Source of the DNA: Mycobacterium sp. OAS707
GTDB lineage: Bacteria; Actinomycetota; Actinomycetes; Mycobacteriales; Mycobacteriaceae
Assembly (NCBI RefSeq): GCF_014873705.1
Contig: NZ_JADBDS010000001.1
Location: 930,001-994,000 of the forward strand
Length of the DNA: 64,000 bases
Direction of reading: 5' to 3'
This document shows positions 39,437-47,876 of the stretch, piece after piece. The first letter of the stretch is position 1; each line of letters starts with the position of its first letter. Under the pieces are notes generated by a model that saw nothing but the letters and a program-made list of their open reading frames with translations, was not told the origin of the DNA and did no database searches. Position numbers and translations under genes: made by a program.

Positions 39437-41301
39437 CACGCGTGCCCTTCTTCGGGATCGTCGAACAGCGGCCGGATTCCCTTGGCCGCCTGGATCTCGT
39501 CGTTGCTGGTGCCCGCGGCCACCATCGGCCACACCTGGGCGTCGGCGCCGACGATGAAGTCGATCACGACCGGCCGGTCGTTGATCTCCCGCGCCTGCCG
39601 GATGACGTCCTCGACGTCTTCGGCACGCTCACAACGCAATCCGACGCAGCCAAGCGCCTCGGCCAGCATCACGAAGTCCGGGATGCGATGCGAGTGGGTG
39701 GCCAAATCGGTTTGGCTGTAGCGCTCTTCGTAGAACAGTGTCTGCCACTGCCGCACCATGCCCAGGTTGCCGTTGTTGATGATGGCCACCTTGATCGGCG
39801 CGCCTTCGACGGCACAGGTGGCCAGTTCCTGATTGGTCATCTGGAAGCAGCCGTCGCCGTCGATGGCCCACACCTCGGCCTCCGGGCGGCCGAACTTGGC
39901 GCCCATCGCCGCGGGAACCGCGAAGCCCATGGTGCCAAGGCCGCCGGAGTTGAGCCACGTCTTCGGGTTCTCGTATTTGATGAACTGCGCGGCCCACATC
40001 TGGTGCTGCCCAACGCCTGCCACGTAGACGGCGTCGGGCCCGGCCATCTTGCCAAGGGTTTCGATGACGTACTCCGGTGACAGGCTGCCGTCACTCTGCG
40101 GGCCGTAGCTCAGCGGGTAGGTCGACTGCACCCCGCGCAGGTACTCCCACCAGTTGTCGATCGTGATCGAGCCGATGGTGCCGTCACGGCGCAGCGCCTC
40201 GATCAGGTCGGTGATGACCGCCTTGACGTCGCCGACGATCGGGACGTCGGCGTGCCGGTTCTTACCGATCTCGGCGGGGTCGATGTCGGCGTGAATGACC
40301 TTGGCTTCTGGCGCGAAGGAATCCAGCTTGCCCGTCACACGGTCGTCGAAGCGGGTACCGAGTGCGATCAGCAGATCGCTGCGCTGCAACGCCGCGACCG
40401 CCGAGACCGTGCCGTGCATGCCGGGCATGCCCATGTGCTGCGGATGGCTGTCGGGAAACGCGCCGCGCGCCATCAGCGTGGTGACGACCGGGATACCGGT
40501 CAGCTCGGCCAGATCCAGCAGTTGCTCGGTGGCCTCGCCGCGGATCACCCCGCCGCCGACGTAGAGCACCGGCTTGCGGGCCGCCGCGATCAGCTTGGCC
40601 GCCTCGCGGATCTGCCGGTTGTGCGGCTTGGTGTTCGGCTTGTAGCCGGGCAGATCGATCTGCGGCGGCCAGCTGAACAAGCACTGTCCCTGCAGCACAT
40701 CCTTCGGGATGTCGACCAGCACCGGGCCCGGGCGACCGGACGAGGCGAGGTGGAACGCCTCAGCGATCGCCTGCGGGATGTCGTCGCCGTTGCGCACCAG
40801 GAAGTTGTGCTTGGTGATCGGCATGGTGATGCCGGAGATGTCGGCTTCCTGGAAAGCGTCGGTGCCGATCAGCCCGCGGCCGACCTGGCCCGTGATGGCG
40901 ACCATCGGGATCGAGTCCATGTGCGCATCAGCCAGCGGGGTGACCAGGTTGGTGGCGCCGGGCCCCGACGTCGCCATGCACACGCCGACCTTGCCGGTGG
41001 CGTGCGCGTAGCCGCTGGCGGCGTGCCCGGCACCCTGCTCATGGCGGACCAACACGTGGCGCAGCTTCTGCGAGTCGAAAAGCGGGTCGTAGACCGGCAA
41101 CACGGCGCCGCCCGGGATGCCGAAGATGACGTCGACGTCGAGTTCCTCTAGTGACCGGATTACGGCCTGCGCACCGGTGAGTTGGTGCGGCGCAATACGT
41201 TTCGGCTGCGCGGTGCTGGTCTTCGGCGCTGGCTTGGCGGCAGCAGGCACGGGTTGACCCCCATTCGTCTGCTCCGGCGGTCGCGTGGTTGGTGCGCTCA
41301 C
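39436..41301 (-). CDS. ilvB: Acetolactate synthase, catalytic (large) subunit
   Basis: 621 aa, GTG start. TPP-dependent enzyme making acetolactate/acetohydroxybutyrate. A ~30-residue Pro/Ala/Thr-rich lead precedes the PYR domain ([20 protein letters not shown], with catalytic Glu in [20 protein letters not shown]). The FAD/middle domain follows. The TPP motif [20 protein letters not shown] lies in the C-terminal domain with [20 protein letters not shown]. The 5' leader (about 180 nt) carries an attenuator, described separately. Confidence 0.97.
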   Translation of the reverse strand: MSAPTTRPPEQTNGGQPVPAAAKPAPKTSTAQPKRIAPHQLTGAQAVIRSLEELDVDVIFGIPGGAVLPVYDPLFDSQKLRHVLVRHEQGAGHAASGYAHATGKVGVCMATSGPGATNLVTPLADAHMDSIPMVAITGQVGRGLIGTDAFQEADISGITMPITKHNFLVRNGDDIPQAIAEAFHLASSGRPGPVLVDIPKDVLQGQCLFSWPPQIDLPGYKPNTKPHNRQIREAAKLIAAARKPVLYVGGGVIRGEATEQLLDLAELTGIPVVTTLMARGAFPDSHPQHMGMPGMHGTVSAVAALQRSDLLIALGTRFDDRVTGKLDSFAPEAKVIHADIDPAEIGKNRHADVPIVGDVKAVITDLIEALRRDGTIGSITIDNWWEYLRGVQSTYPLSYGPQSDGSLSPEYVIETLGKMAGPDAVYVAGVGQHQMWAAQFIKYENPKTWLNSGGLGTMGFAVPAAMGAKFGRPEAEVWAIDGDGCFQMTNQELATCAVEGAPIKVAIINNGNLGMVRQWQTLFYEERYSQTDLATHSHRIPDFVMLAEALGCVGLRCERAEDVEDVIRQAREINDRPVVIDFIVGADAQVWPMVAAGTSNDEIQAAKGIRPLFDDPEEGHA

Positions 41302-41358
41302 GGTGTCCTCGTCATCTCCGTCGTCGTCTCTAGGATCTCAAATCGGTGTTCGGGCAAG

Positions 41359-41392
41359 AAAAAACCCCCGTCAGCTGGCCGCTGTACGAGGG
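41359..41392 (-). terminator. Intrinsic terminator of the ilvB attenuator
   Basis: On the minus strand CCCTCG-TA-CAGC, loop GGCCA, GCTG-A-CGGGGG is followed immediately by TTTTTT and CTTG. This true Rho-independent terminator lies 57 bp before the ilvB start and after the leader peptide, so it would stop transcription into ilvBHC unless prevented. Confidence 0.85.
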
Positions 41393-41453
41393 TCGCGCGT
41401 TGATGCTTGTGCTATGCCCGGCAGAAGGCAAGCGCGGCATCAACGCGCTTCCC
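41390..41453 (-). promoter_or_regulatory. Antiterminator and competing hairpin of the ilvB attenuator
   Basis: GCGCGTTGATGC (41437-41448), inside the leader reading frame, is perfectly complementary to GCATCAACGCGC (41395-41406). After an AA/GA internal loop, GGG (41451-41453) can also pair with CCC (41390-41392), the first three bases of the terminator stem, so this helix and the terminator exclude each other. A local stem AAGCGCG-N7-CGCGCTT (41430-41450) uses the same upstream strand, which makes a third competing state. Confidence 0.75.
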
Positions 41454-41483
41454 AATTACTACGAGCAATGCCAGGGTCTGCAT
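41412..41483 (-). CDS. ilvB leader peptide (transcription attenuation)
   Basis: 23 aa: MQTLALLVVIGKRVDAALAF then CRA. The run L-A-L-L-V-V-I consists of the three amino acids made by the downstream operon. The stop codon is 20 nt before the terminator stem. The start lies only 8 nt after a -10-like TACGGT, so the mRNA may be leaderless, common in mycobacteria. Ribosome stalling at Leu/Val/Ile codons would free the following strand to form the antiterminator. Comparable attenuation controls ilvB in Corynebacterium. Confidence 0.8.
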   Translation of the reverse strand: MQTLALLVVIGKRVDAALAFCRA

Positions 41484-41491
41484 AACAGACG

Positions 41492-41521
41492 ACCGTAGCC
41501 TCCGCACTGGTAGCGGGTCAA
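41492..41521 (-). promoter_or_regulatory. Promoter of the ilvB leader and operon
   Basis: Minus-strand TTGACC (41516-41521), 18-bp spacer, TACGGT (41492-41497). The predicted start point falls close to the leader-peptide ATG at 41483. It overlaps no other gene; cfp6 starts divergently at 41549. Confidence 0.6.
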
Positions 41522-41548
41522 ATCACCACCCAATGCGAAGATGGCTGA

Positions 41549-41938
41549 GTGCCCGCCCAACCCGAGCAGACCCGCGTCGTCATCCGGATCTCGCCAATGG
41601 CGCATTTCGCCGTTGGCTTCATCGCGCTCGGCATGCTGGCCGTCGTGTTCGCCGGTCCGTCGTGGTTCGCGCCGCTGCTCATCATTCCTATCGGGCTGTC
41701 GGCGTTCATCGTCCGCTACCGCACGGTGGCCGACCGCGACGCAGTCACCGTGCGCACGTTTTCGGCCAGTCGGACCGTCTCATGGGACGACATCGCCGGT
41801 CTGCGGTTCGGCAGGAGTTCGTGGGCATACGCGCAGCTCAAGGACGGCAGCGAACTGCGACTGCCTGCGGTGACGTTCTCGACGCTGCCCCTGTTGACCG
41901 AGGCCAGCGGCGGTCGCGTGCCCAACCCGTACGGCTAG
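41549..41938 (+). CDS. cfp6: Cfp6-like membrane protein with bacterial PH domain
   Basis: 129 aa, GTG start. Two hydrophobic segments at about 18-37 and 39-54 (AHFAVGFIALGMLAVVFAG, then LLIIPIGLSAFIV), followed by a PH-like beta domain (RTVSWDDIAGLRFGRSSWAY). It matches M. tuberculosis Rv3004 (low-molecular-weight antigen Cfp6) by position and sequence pattern. Role unknown. Its stop codon overlaps the stop of the convergent DoxX gene. Confidence 0.85.
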   Translation: MPAQPEQTRVVIRISPMAHFAVGFIALGMLAVVFAGPSWFAPLLIIPIGLSAFIVRYRTVADRDAVTVRTFSASRTVSWDDIAGLRFGRSSWAYAQLKDGSELRLPAVTFSTLPLLTEASGGRVPNPYG

Positions 41939-42735
41939 GCCAGCGGGTTGCCGCCGTTCAGCAGCACCCACACCGCGACGCCTGCGCCGATGCCCAGCAC
42001 CAGCGCAATGAAGGACCCGACGAACGGTCGACGCGCCCAGCCCCGGCCGGCGTCCAGCCCGTAGCGACCAGGTCCGATCAGGATGATCGCGGCGATCGCG
42101 CACGCGAAGATGACCTTGTATTCGTGGCCGTCGGTGAGGAAGGACGCCAGCCTGGCCTCTTCGTGGGCCATCATCGCCTCGGCCAACAGGCCGGTCACCG
42201 AATATGCGAGCGCCCCGGCGGCCGCCACAGGAGTAAAGAGGCCCAGTACGAGAAGCACGCCCGCGGCAAGCTGCCCGCCGGCCGCCACGTAGGTCAAGAT
42301 GTCGGCGTACTTGAAACCCTGGTCGGTGAGCGACGTCTGGAGCCCACCGAATCCCGGGCCGCCCCACAAGCCGAAGGCCTTCTGAAGGCCGTGCCCGATG
42401 AGCACCGCCGCAACCGCGAGGCGCAGCAGGAGCAGTCCGAAGTCCTGGGTGCCGCGCCGGTCGCGGGCCTGATCATTGGCATCCGGCTCGATCTCGACGG
42501 GCTCGGCGCCATACGGGCCGAGTGAATGTCTGCCGCCGGGCTGCACGTAGGGCAACGGCTCTGGGTCGCTGATCAGGCCGAACGGCTGCTCGGCCGACTT
42601 GGCAGCGTCGTAGCGCGGGATCGCGGTGGTCTCGAAATCACCGGCGTAGTTCGAGGTCGGCAGATCGTCCTCGGGGTCGACCAGGCTCGCAGACGCCGGA
42701 CGCTGCCAGGTGCGTGGATCAGGTTGACTGGTCAC
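41935..42735 (-). CDS. DoxX-family membrane protein
   Basis: 266 aa, GTG start. A ~95-residue polar cytoplasmic N-terminal region precedes the DoxX domain (LLLLRLAVAAVLIGHGLQKA, LTYVAAGGQLAAGVLLVLGL). A C-terminal helix follows (FVGSFIALVLGIGAGVAVWV). In M. tuberculosis Rv3005c (DoxX) works with SodA and SseA in a membrane oxidoreductase complex. The orthologous position supports that role, not shown here. Confidence 0.9.
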   Translation of the reverse strand: MTSQPDPRTWQRPASASLVDPEDDLPTSNYAGDFETTAIPRYDAAKSAEQPFGLISDPEPLPYVQPGGRHSLGPYGAEPVEIEPDANDQARDRRGTQDFGLLLLRLAVAAVLIGHGLQKAFGLWGGPGFGGLQTSLTDQGFKYADILTYVAAGGQLAAGVLLVLGLFTPVAAAGALAYSVTGLLAEAMMAHEEARLASFLTDGHEYKVIFACAIAAIILIGPGRYGLDAGRGWARRPFVGSFIALVLGIGAGVAVWVLLNGGNPLA

Positions 42736-42873
42736 GATTGCCAGGGTAAGTGCTCGTCACCCGCAATTCGAGCATTGGCGCGGCGCTTTGGCGTCCCTAT
42801 TCGCGAGGTCGAATCGGCCACGCCGTGACAGGCGCGTGGCGCGTATCGCCAAACAATCCGTAACCTGGCCTGC

Positions 42874-43995
42874 ATGACACGACGCCGGCCCATGCGGGGT
42901 GTGATCGTCCTGCTGTGTGCGGCGTTGCTCGTCGGCTCCGGATGTGCCCGCTTCGATGAGGCGCAGTCGCAGCCGTTCACCACCGAACCGGAACTCAAGC
43001 CGGGTCCCTCGTCGACCCCGCCGCCCCCGCCGCCGCTGCCGCCGAAGCCGTTTCCGAAGGCATGCCCGGCGCCCGGCGTCATGCAGGGCTGCCTGGAGAG
43101 CACCAGCGGGCTGATCATGCTTCCCGACAGCCAGTCGGCGCTCGTGGCCGAGCGGACCACCGGCGCGGTCAAGGAGGTGTCGACCCACGCCGAACCCAAG
43201 GTCAAGTTGGTGATCCCGGTCGATCCGTCCGGTGACGGCGGCTTGATGGACATTGCGCTGTCGCCGACGTACTCGCAGGACCGGCTGATGTACGCCTACG
43301 TCAGCACCCCCACCGACAATCGGGTCATCCGCATCGCCGACGGCGACGTTCCGAAACCGATTCTGACCGGCATTCCCAAGGGTCCGACCGGTAACACCGG
43401 CGCGCTGATCTTCACGAGTCCGACGACGCTGGACGTGCTCACCGGTGACGCGGGCAATGCCGCGCAGGCGGGTGACCCGGGCTCGCTGGCCGGCAAGCTG
43501 CTTCGCATCGAGCAACCGACCACGATCAATCAAGCGCCGCAGACCACCGCGCTGTCCGGGTTGGGCGCGGGCGGCGGCCTGTGCATCGACCCGTCGGACG
43601 GTTCCCTGTATGTCACCGACCGCAGCCCGACCGCCGATCGACTACAGCGAATCACCAAGGACTCCAAGGTGTCGACGGTGTGGACGTGGCCTGACCGTCC
43701 GGGCGTAGCGGGCTGCGCGGCGCTCGACGGCACCGTGCTCGTGAATCTCGTCAACACCAAGCAGACGGTCGCAGTTCGGCTGGCACCTGACACCGGCGCC
43801 GTGACCGGCGAACCCGAAGTGGTCCGCCAGGATCAGCACGGTCACGCGTGGGCGTTGCAACTGGCGCCCGACGGCAACGTGTGGGGCGCCACGGTCAACA
43901 AGACTTCCGGTGACGCCGAGAAGCTCGACGACGTCGTCTTCCCGCTGTTCCCGCAGGGCGGCGGCTTCCCGCGCAGCAACGCCGACAACACTTAA
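42874..43995 (+). CDS. lppZ: Lipoprotein LppZ (beta-propeller, sorbosone-dehydrogenase-like)
   Basis: 373 aa. Lipobox LLVGSGC with lipidated Cys24, then a proline-rich spacer (about residues 50-65). The rest is a glucose/sorbosone-dehydrogenase-like beta-propeller: GGLMDIALSPTYSQDRLMYA, LRIEQPTTINQ, GGGLCIDPSDGSLYVTDRSP. Surface-anchored and exported by Sec. Same position as Rv3006. Enzyme activity not demonstrated. Confidence 0.9.
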   Translation: MTRRRPMRGVIVLLCAALLVGSGCARFDEAQSQPFTTEPELKPGPSSTPPPPPPLPPKPFPKACPAPGVMQGCLESTSGLIMLPDSQSALVAERTTGAVKEVSTHAEPKVKLVIPVDPSGDGGLMDIALSPTYSQDRLMYAYVSTPTDNRVIRIADGDVPKPILTGIPKGPTGNTGALIFTSPTTLDVLTGDAGNAAQAGDPGSLAGKLLRIEQPTTINQAPQTTALSGLGAGGGLCIDPSDGSLYVTDRSPTADRLQRITKDSKVSTVWTWPDRPGVAGCAALDGTVLVNLVNTKQTVAVRLAPDTGAVTGEPEVVRQDQHGHAWALQLAPDGNVWGATVNKTSGDAEKLDDVVFPLFPQGGGFPRSNADNT

Positions 43996-44008
43996 GGCGC
44001 AACGGATT

Positions 44009-44326
44009 TCAGCTCTCGACGAGGCGCAGCCCGACGATCCCTACGACGATGAGTGACAGGAACAGGGCCCGCGCCGCGCTGACGGTTTCACCGGACAGGA
44101 CCACGCCTGCGATCACGACGCCGACCGCGCCGATGCCGACCCACACCGCATAGCCAGTGCTCGCGGGCAGATGCCTCAGCGCGAGCGCGAGCAAGATGAA
44201 ACTTGCCACCGCCCCGCCGACGCCGATCGCGCTTGGCCAGGGCCGGGTGAACCCGTACGAGTGCTTGAGCGCTGTGGCCCAGACGATTTCAAGCAGACCG
44301 GCGCCGACGAGGAGCAGCCATGGCAT
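44009..44326 (-). CDS. Small multidrug resistance (SMR) family transporter, SugE/Gdx-like
   Basis: 105 aa with four membrane helices. The conserved active-site glutamate lies in LLLVGAGLLEIVWATALKHS (Glu13); helix 4 ends GIVGLRLVES. The WATALKHSYGF pattern is closer to the guanidinium exporter (Gdx/SugE) branch than to EmrE. Follows the SDR gene by 5 bp in the same direction, so an SDR-SMR operon under the TetR regulator is likely. Confidence 0.88.
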   Translation of the reverse strand: MPWLLLVGAGLLEIVWATALKHSYGFTRPWPSAIGVGGAVASFILLALALRHLPASTGYAVWVGIGAVGVVIAGVVLSGETVSAARALFLSLIVVGIVGLRLVES

Positions 44327-44331
44327 CGCGA

Positions 44332-45072
44332 TCAGGCGTTCGTGCCGCCGTCGACGGTGACCACCGAACCGGTGATCATCCGCGCGCCTGAGCCCGCGAG
44401 GAAACCGACTGTGTTGGCAATGTCCGTCGGATCGGCGTACTGCCCGAGCGCAGAGAGTTCACGCTGACCGTCGGCGGTCGGGCCGTGCGCGGGATTCATA
44501 TCGGTGTCGGTGGACCCGGGTTGCACGAGGTTCACGGTGATCCCGCGCTCACCGAGGTCGCGGGCCAAGCCCTTGGTGAAGCCGATGAGCGCGGACTTGC
44601 TCATCGAGTAGAGGGTGACACCCGAAAACGGCACGCGCTCAGCGAGATTGCTGCCGATGCTGATGATTCGACCGCCATTGGTCATGTGCTGCACCGCGGC
44701 CTGACTGGCCAGAAATACCGCGCGGGCATGGATGCCAAGCGTGCGGTCGATCTCTTCGAGTGAAACATCCTCGATCGGCCCGAACGGGAAGACGCCGGCG
44801 TTGTTCACCAGAACGTCGAGACGGCCGAACTCATCGACGACCTGTCCGACGGCAGAGACCACGTCGTGCGCGTCCGCGCTGTCGGCCTTGATGGCCAACC
44901 CACGGCTGCCGTGCGCCGCGATGACGTTGACGACCTCGTCGGCGCGTTCCTTCGACTGGGCGTATGTGATGGCCACGTCCGCACCGAGTTCGGCCAACCG
45001 CGCGGCGATCGCCGCTCCGATCCCCCGGCTGCCGCCGGTCACCAACGCCACCTTGCCTGTGAGTTCCGACAT
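44332..45072 (-). CDS. Short-chain dehydrogenase/reductase (FabG-like)
   Basis: 246 aa from ATG 45072, which has aggaag at proper spacing; the frame extends to 45105 across an operator. Classical SDR: KVALVTGGSRGIGAAIAARL (cofactor), LDVLVNNAGVFPFG, IISIGSNLAERVPFSGVTLY plus SMSKSALIGFTKGLARDLGE (Ser-Tyr-Lys). C-terminal TGSVVTVDGGTNA. Divergent from the TetR gene; substrate unknown. Confidence 0.92.
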   Translation of the reverse strand: MSELTGKVALVTGGSRGIGAAIAARLAELGADVAITYAQSKERADEVVNVIAAHGSRGLAIKADSADAHDVVSAVGQVVDEFGRLDVLVNNAGVFPFGPIEDVSLEEIDRTLGIHARAVFLASQAAVQHMTNGGRIISIGSNLAERVPFSGVTLYSMSKSALIGFTKGLARDLGERGITVNLVQPGSTDTDMNPAHGPTADGQRELSALGQYADPTDIANTVGFLAGSGARMITGSVVTVDGGTNA

Positions 45073-45088
45073 TCGCATTCTTCCTTTC

Positions 45089-45104
45089 TGTGTCGTTCGA
45101 TACA
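45089..45104. promoter_or_regulatory. Putative TetR operator, SDR side
   Basis: TGTGTCGTTCGATACA, a 16-bp near-palindrome (TGTRTCG-N2-CGATACA, one mismatch) located 17 bp before the SDR start codon. A second copy is at 45142-45157. Confidence 0.65.
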
Positions 45105-45141
45105 TAATTACTCACGCCAGGGTACGCTCGTCAATAGATTT

Positions 45142-45157
45142 CGTGTCGTTCGATACA
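45142..45157. promoter_or_regulatory. Putative TetR operator, tetR side
   Basis: CGTGTCGTTCGATACA, identical to the copy at 45089 except for the first base and in direct orientation, 53 bp away; 15 bp before the tetR start. Confidence 0.65.
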
Positions 45158-45172
45158 GAAATGGGGTGTGAC

Positions 45173-45790
45173 ATGGCGGCTCGCGGCAGGCCACGCAGTT
45201 TCGACCGCGCTCATGCCCTGCGCCAGGCCATGGAGGTCTTCTGGAAACACGGCTACGAGGGCGCGTCGATCTCGGACCTGACATCAGCGATGGGAATCAA
45301 CTCGCCGAGTCTGTATGCGGCGTTCGGTTGCAAAGAGGCGCTGTTCCGAGAAGCGGTCGCCTATTACAACGAAACCGAAGGCGTCGACGCGGTCAAGGCG
45401 TTGCGGGAACTACCCACTGCCAAGGAAGCGATCGGCGGGTTTCTGCACCAGAGCGCGATCTTCTACACCACACCGGACAAGCCGAGTGGGTGCATGATCG
45501 TGCTGACCGCGACCACCTACACCGAGCAGAGCAAGGCCGTGCACGCGCACCTCGCCGAGTGGCGCATCGCCACCGAGCACGACTTTCGAGAACGCATCGA
45601 ACGCGGCATCGCCGAGGGTGACGTCCCGGCAGGCGCCGATGCCGCGACGATCGCCGCGTTCTACAGTGCGGTCAACCAGGGCATGGCAATTCAGGCGCGC
45701 GACGGCGCTGATCGATCAAAGCTTTCGGCCGTCGCCGAGTCGGCGATTTCCGCGTGGGACGGGCTCGTTGGTCAAGGGGTACACCGCTAG
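45173..45790 (+). CDS. TetR-family transcriptional regulator
   Basis: 205 aa from ATG 45173; ATG 45161 is an alternative. N-terminal helix-turn-helix (SFDRAHALRQAMEVFWKHGY, then SISDLTSAMGINSPSLYAAF). C-terminal domain of the AcrR/TetR_C type with a cysteine at KPSGCMIVLTATTY. Divergent from the SDR-SMR operon with two operators between, so likely its repressor and autoregulator; the inducer could be an SMR substrate. Confidence 0.9.
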   Translation: MAARGRPRSFDRAHALRQAMEVFWKHGYEGASISDLTSAMGINSPSLYAAFGCKEALFREAVAYYNETEGVDAVKALRELPTAKEAIGGFLHQSAIFYTTPDKPSGCMIVLTATTYTEQSKAVHAHLAEWRIATEHDFRERIERGIAEGDVPAGADAATIAAFYSAVNQGMAIQARDGADRSKLSAVAESAISAWDGLVGQGVHR

Positions 45791-45802
45791 ACGTTCACGC
45801 CT

Positions 45803-47305
45803 TCAGCTGCAAGCCGCGAGCACCAGTTCGCGCACTCGCGCGGCGTCGGCCTGACCCTTGGTCGCCTTCATCACCGCGCCGACGATCGCGCCGGCCGCTT
45901 GCACCTTGCCGCCGCGGATCTTTGCGACCACGTCCGGGTTGGCGGCCAGCGCCTCGTCGATGGCGCTCTGAAGCGCCGAGTCGTCGCGCACGACCTCGAG
46001 CCCGCGATCCTTCATCACCTGCTCGGGCTCGCCCTCGCCGGCCAGCACACCCTCGATGACCTGGCGCGCCAGCTTGTTCGACAGCTTGCCCTCATCGACA
46101 AGCTTGACCACCGCGGCCACCTGCGCGGGGGTGATGGCGAGCGCGTCGAGTTCGACGCCTGCTTCATTGGCTTTCTGCACCAAGTAATTTCCCCACCATG
46201 CGCGGGCCGAGTCGCTGGACGCACCGTGTGCGACGGTGGCGGTGATCAATTCGATCGCACCGGTGTTGACCAGGTCGCGCATCACCTCGTCGGAGATGCC
46301 CCAGTCCTCTTGAATTCGCTTGCGCTGCAACCACGGTAGTTCGGGAATGGTGCCCCGCAGTCGTTCGATCAGCCCCGCATCGGGTGCGACGGGCTCCAGA
46401 TCCGGCTCGGGGAAGTAGCGGTAGTCCTGCGCGGTCTCCTTGCTGCGACCCGGCGAGGTGTAGCCGTCCTCGTGAAAGTGCCTGGTCTCCTGCAGAACTC
46501 GGCCACCCGAATCGAGAACGGCTGCCTGACGGCGCATCTCGTAGCGGACCGCCACCTCAACGCTCTTCAGCGAGTTGACGTTCTTGGTTTCGGTGCGGGT
46601 GCCGAACTCCTGCTGACCCGTCGGCTTGAGCGAGACGTTGGAGTCGCAACGCATCGAGCCTTGATCCATCCGCACATCGGAAACACCCAAGCCGCGCAAC
46701 AAGTCCCGCAGAGCGGTCACGTAGGCGCGGGCGATCTCCGGGGCACGCGAGCCGGTGCCCTCGATCGGCTTGGTGACGATCTCGATCAGCGGCACACCGG
46801 AACGGTTGTAGTCGATAAGCGATGTCGTCGCGCCCTCGATGCGGCCGGTGTCGCTGCCAAGGTGGGTGAGCTTGCCGGTGTCCTCTTCCATGTGGGCCCG
46901 CTCGATGTCGACCCGCCAGGTGGTTCCGTCGTCGAGCGGGACGTCGAGGTAGCCGTTGATCGCGATCGGCTCGTCGTACTGGCTGATCTGATAGTTCTTC
47001 GGCATGTCCGGATAGAAGTAGTTCTTCCGCGCGAACCGGCACCACGGCACGATCTCGCAGTTGAGCGCCAACCCGATGCGGATGGCCGACTCCACCGCCG
47101 TCTGGTTGAGCACCGGAAGCGACCCCGGGAGTCCGAGACACACCGGGCACACCTGGGAGTTGGGTTCGGCGCCGAACTTGTTGGCACAGCCGCAGAACAT
47201 CTTGGTTTCGGTGGACAGTTCGACGTGCACCTCGAGGCCGAGCACCGGCTCGTAGCGTGCGACGACGTCGTCGTAGTCGACCAGTTCAGCAGCGGCGATC
47301 GTCAT
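45803..47305 (-). CDS. gatB: Asp-tRNA(Asn)/Glu-tRNA(Gln) amidotransferase subunit B
   Basis: 500 aa. [20 protein letters not shown] at the N-terminus, zinc-type cysteines ([23 protein letters not shown]), [20 protein letters not shown], and the C-terminal YqeY-like tail ([17 protein letters not shown]). GatB phosphorylates Glu-tRNA-Gln for transamidation. Separated from gatA/gatC by about 4 kb containing pfkA and five accessory genes. Confidence 0.97.
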   Translation of the reverse strand: MTIAAAELVDYDDVVARYEPVLGLEVHVELSTETKMFCGCANKFGAEPNSQVCPVCLGLPGSLPVLNQTAVESAIRIGLALNCEIVPWCRFARKNYFYPDMPKNYQISQYDEPIAINGYLDVPLDDGTTWRVDIERAHMEEDTGKLTHLGSDTGRIEGATTSLIDYNRSGVPLIEIVTKPIEGTGSRAPEIARAYVTALRDLLRGLGVSDVRMDQGSMRCDSNVSLKPTGQQEFGTRTETKNVNSLKSVEVAVRYEMRRQAAVLDSGGRVLQETRHFHEDGYTSPGRSKETAQDYRYFPEPDLEPVAPDAGLIERLRGTIPELPWLQRKRIQEDWGISDEVMRDLVNTGAIELITATVAHGASSDSARAWWGNYLVQKANEAGVELDALAITPAQVAAVVKLVDEGKLSNKLARQVIEGVLAGEGEPEQVMKDRGLEVVRDDSALQSAIDEALAANPDVVAKIRGGKVQAAGAIVGAVMKATKGQADAARVRELVLAACS

Positions 47306-47328
47306 GGCTCGATCCTAGTGGCAGCGTG

Positions 47329-47802
47329 CTAGCCCAATTTGGGGTGCACACCGGGGATCAGACCCGCCGTGCTCGACATCCGTTGCAGGTAATCCAACAC
47401 AGAGCGGCGTTCGGCGTCAGTCAGCGATGCGGTGATCTCGTCTTCCTGCGCGCTGCCCTGTGCGTCCAGTTTCGGCAGTAGCTCGCGGGCTTTGTCGGTC
47501 AGCGTCACCGCGAACGCACGCCGGTCCGCAGGGTGCGGCATGCGCTTGACCAGCCCGTCGCCTTCCAGCTTGTCGACGACGGTCACCATCACGTTGCGGT
47601 GGATGCCCAGTTGGGTCGACAGTTCGCGCTGCGATCGCCCGTCGTCTTCGCTCAACGCCTTGAGCACCGCGTACGCCCGTGGTTCGACGCCCAACGGCTC
47701 CAGTCGATGCACGAAATCTTCGGCGAGGTGCACGCCGAGCTGCGAAAGCAGGAACGGAATGCGCTGGTGGAGTCCGGCGATACCGGCTTCGCGGTCGGCC
47801 AT
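47329..47802 (-). CDS. MarR-family transcriptional regulator
   Basis: 157 aa from ATG 47802; the frame extends to 47835 but that part covers an operator-like repeat. Winged helix: LEPLGVEPRAYAVLKALSED, RELSTQLGIHRNVMVTVVDK, GLVKRMPHPADRRAFAVTLT (wing with DRR). Divergent from an NmrA-like/DoxX-like operon; near-identical palindromes lie between them. Effector unknown. Confidence 0.92.
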   Translation of the reverse strand: MADREAGIAGLHQRIPFLLSQLGVHLAEDFVHRLEPLGVEPRAYAVLKALSEDDGRSQRELSTQLGIHRNVMVTVVDKLEGDGLVKRMPHPADRRAFAVTLTDKARELLPKLDAQGSAQEDEITASLTDAERRSVLDYLQRMSSTAGLIPGVHPKLG

Positions 47803-47824
47803 GCGCTTGACATTAGCACTGCGG

Positions 47825-47851
47825 ATGATAGTCACGTAGAGTGATAATCAC
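47825..47851. promoter_or_regulatory. Putative MarR operator (two tandem palindromes)
   Basis: ATGATAGTCAC (47825-47835) and GTGATAATCAC (47841-47851) agree at 9 of 11 positions and are each palindromic (the second perfectly). They are 16 bp apart, about 1.5 helical turns, in the gap between divergent MarR and NmrA-like genes. Confidence 0.6.
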
Positions 47852-47876
47852 GGTTGTAGATCAATTAGGAGGAGCG

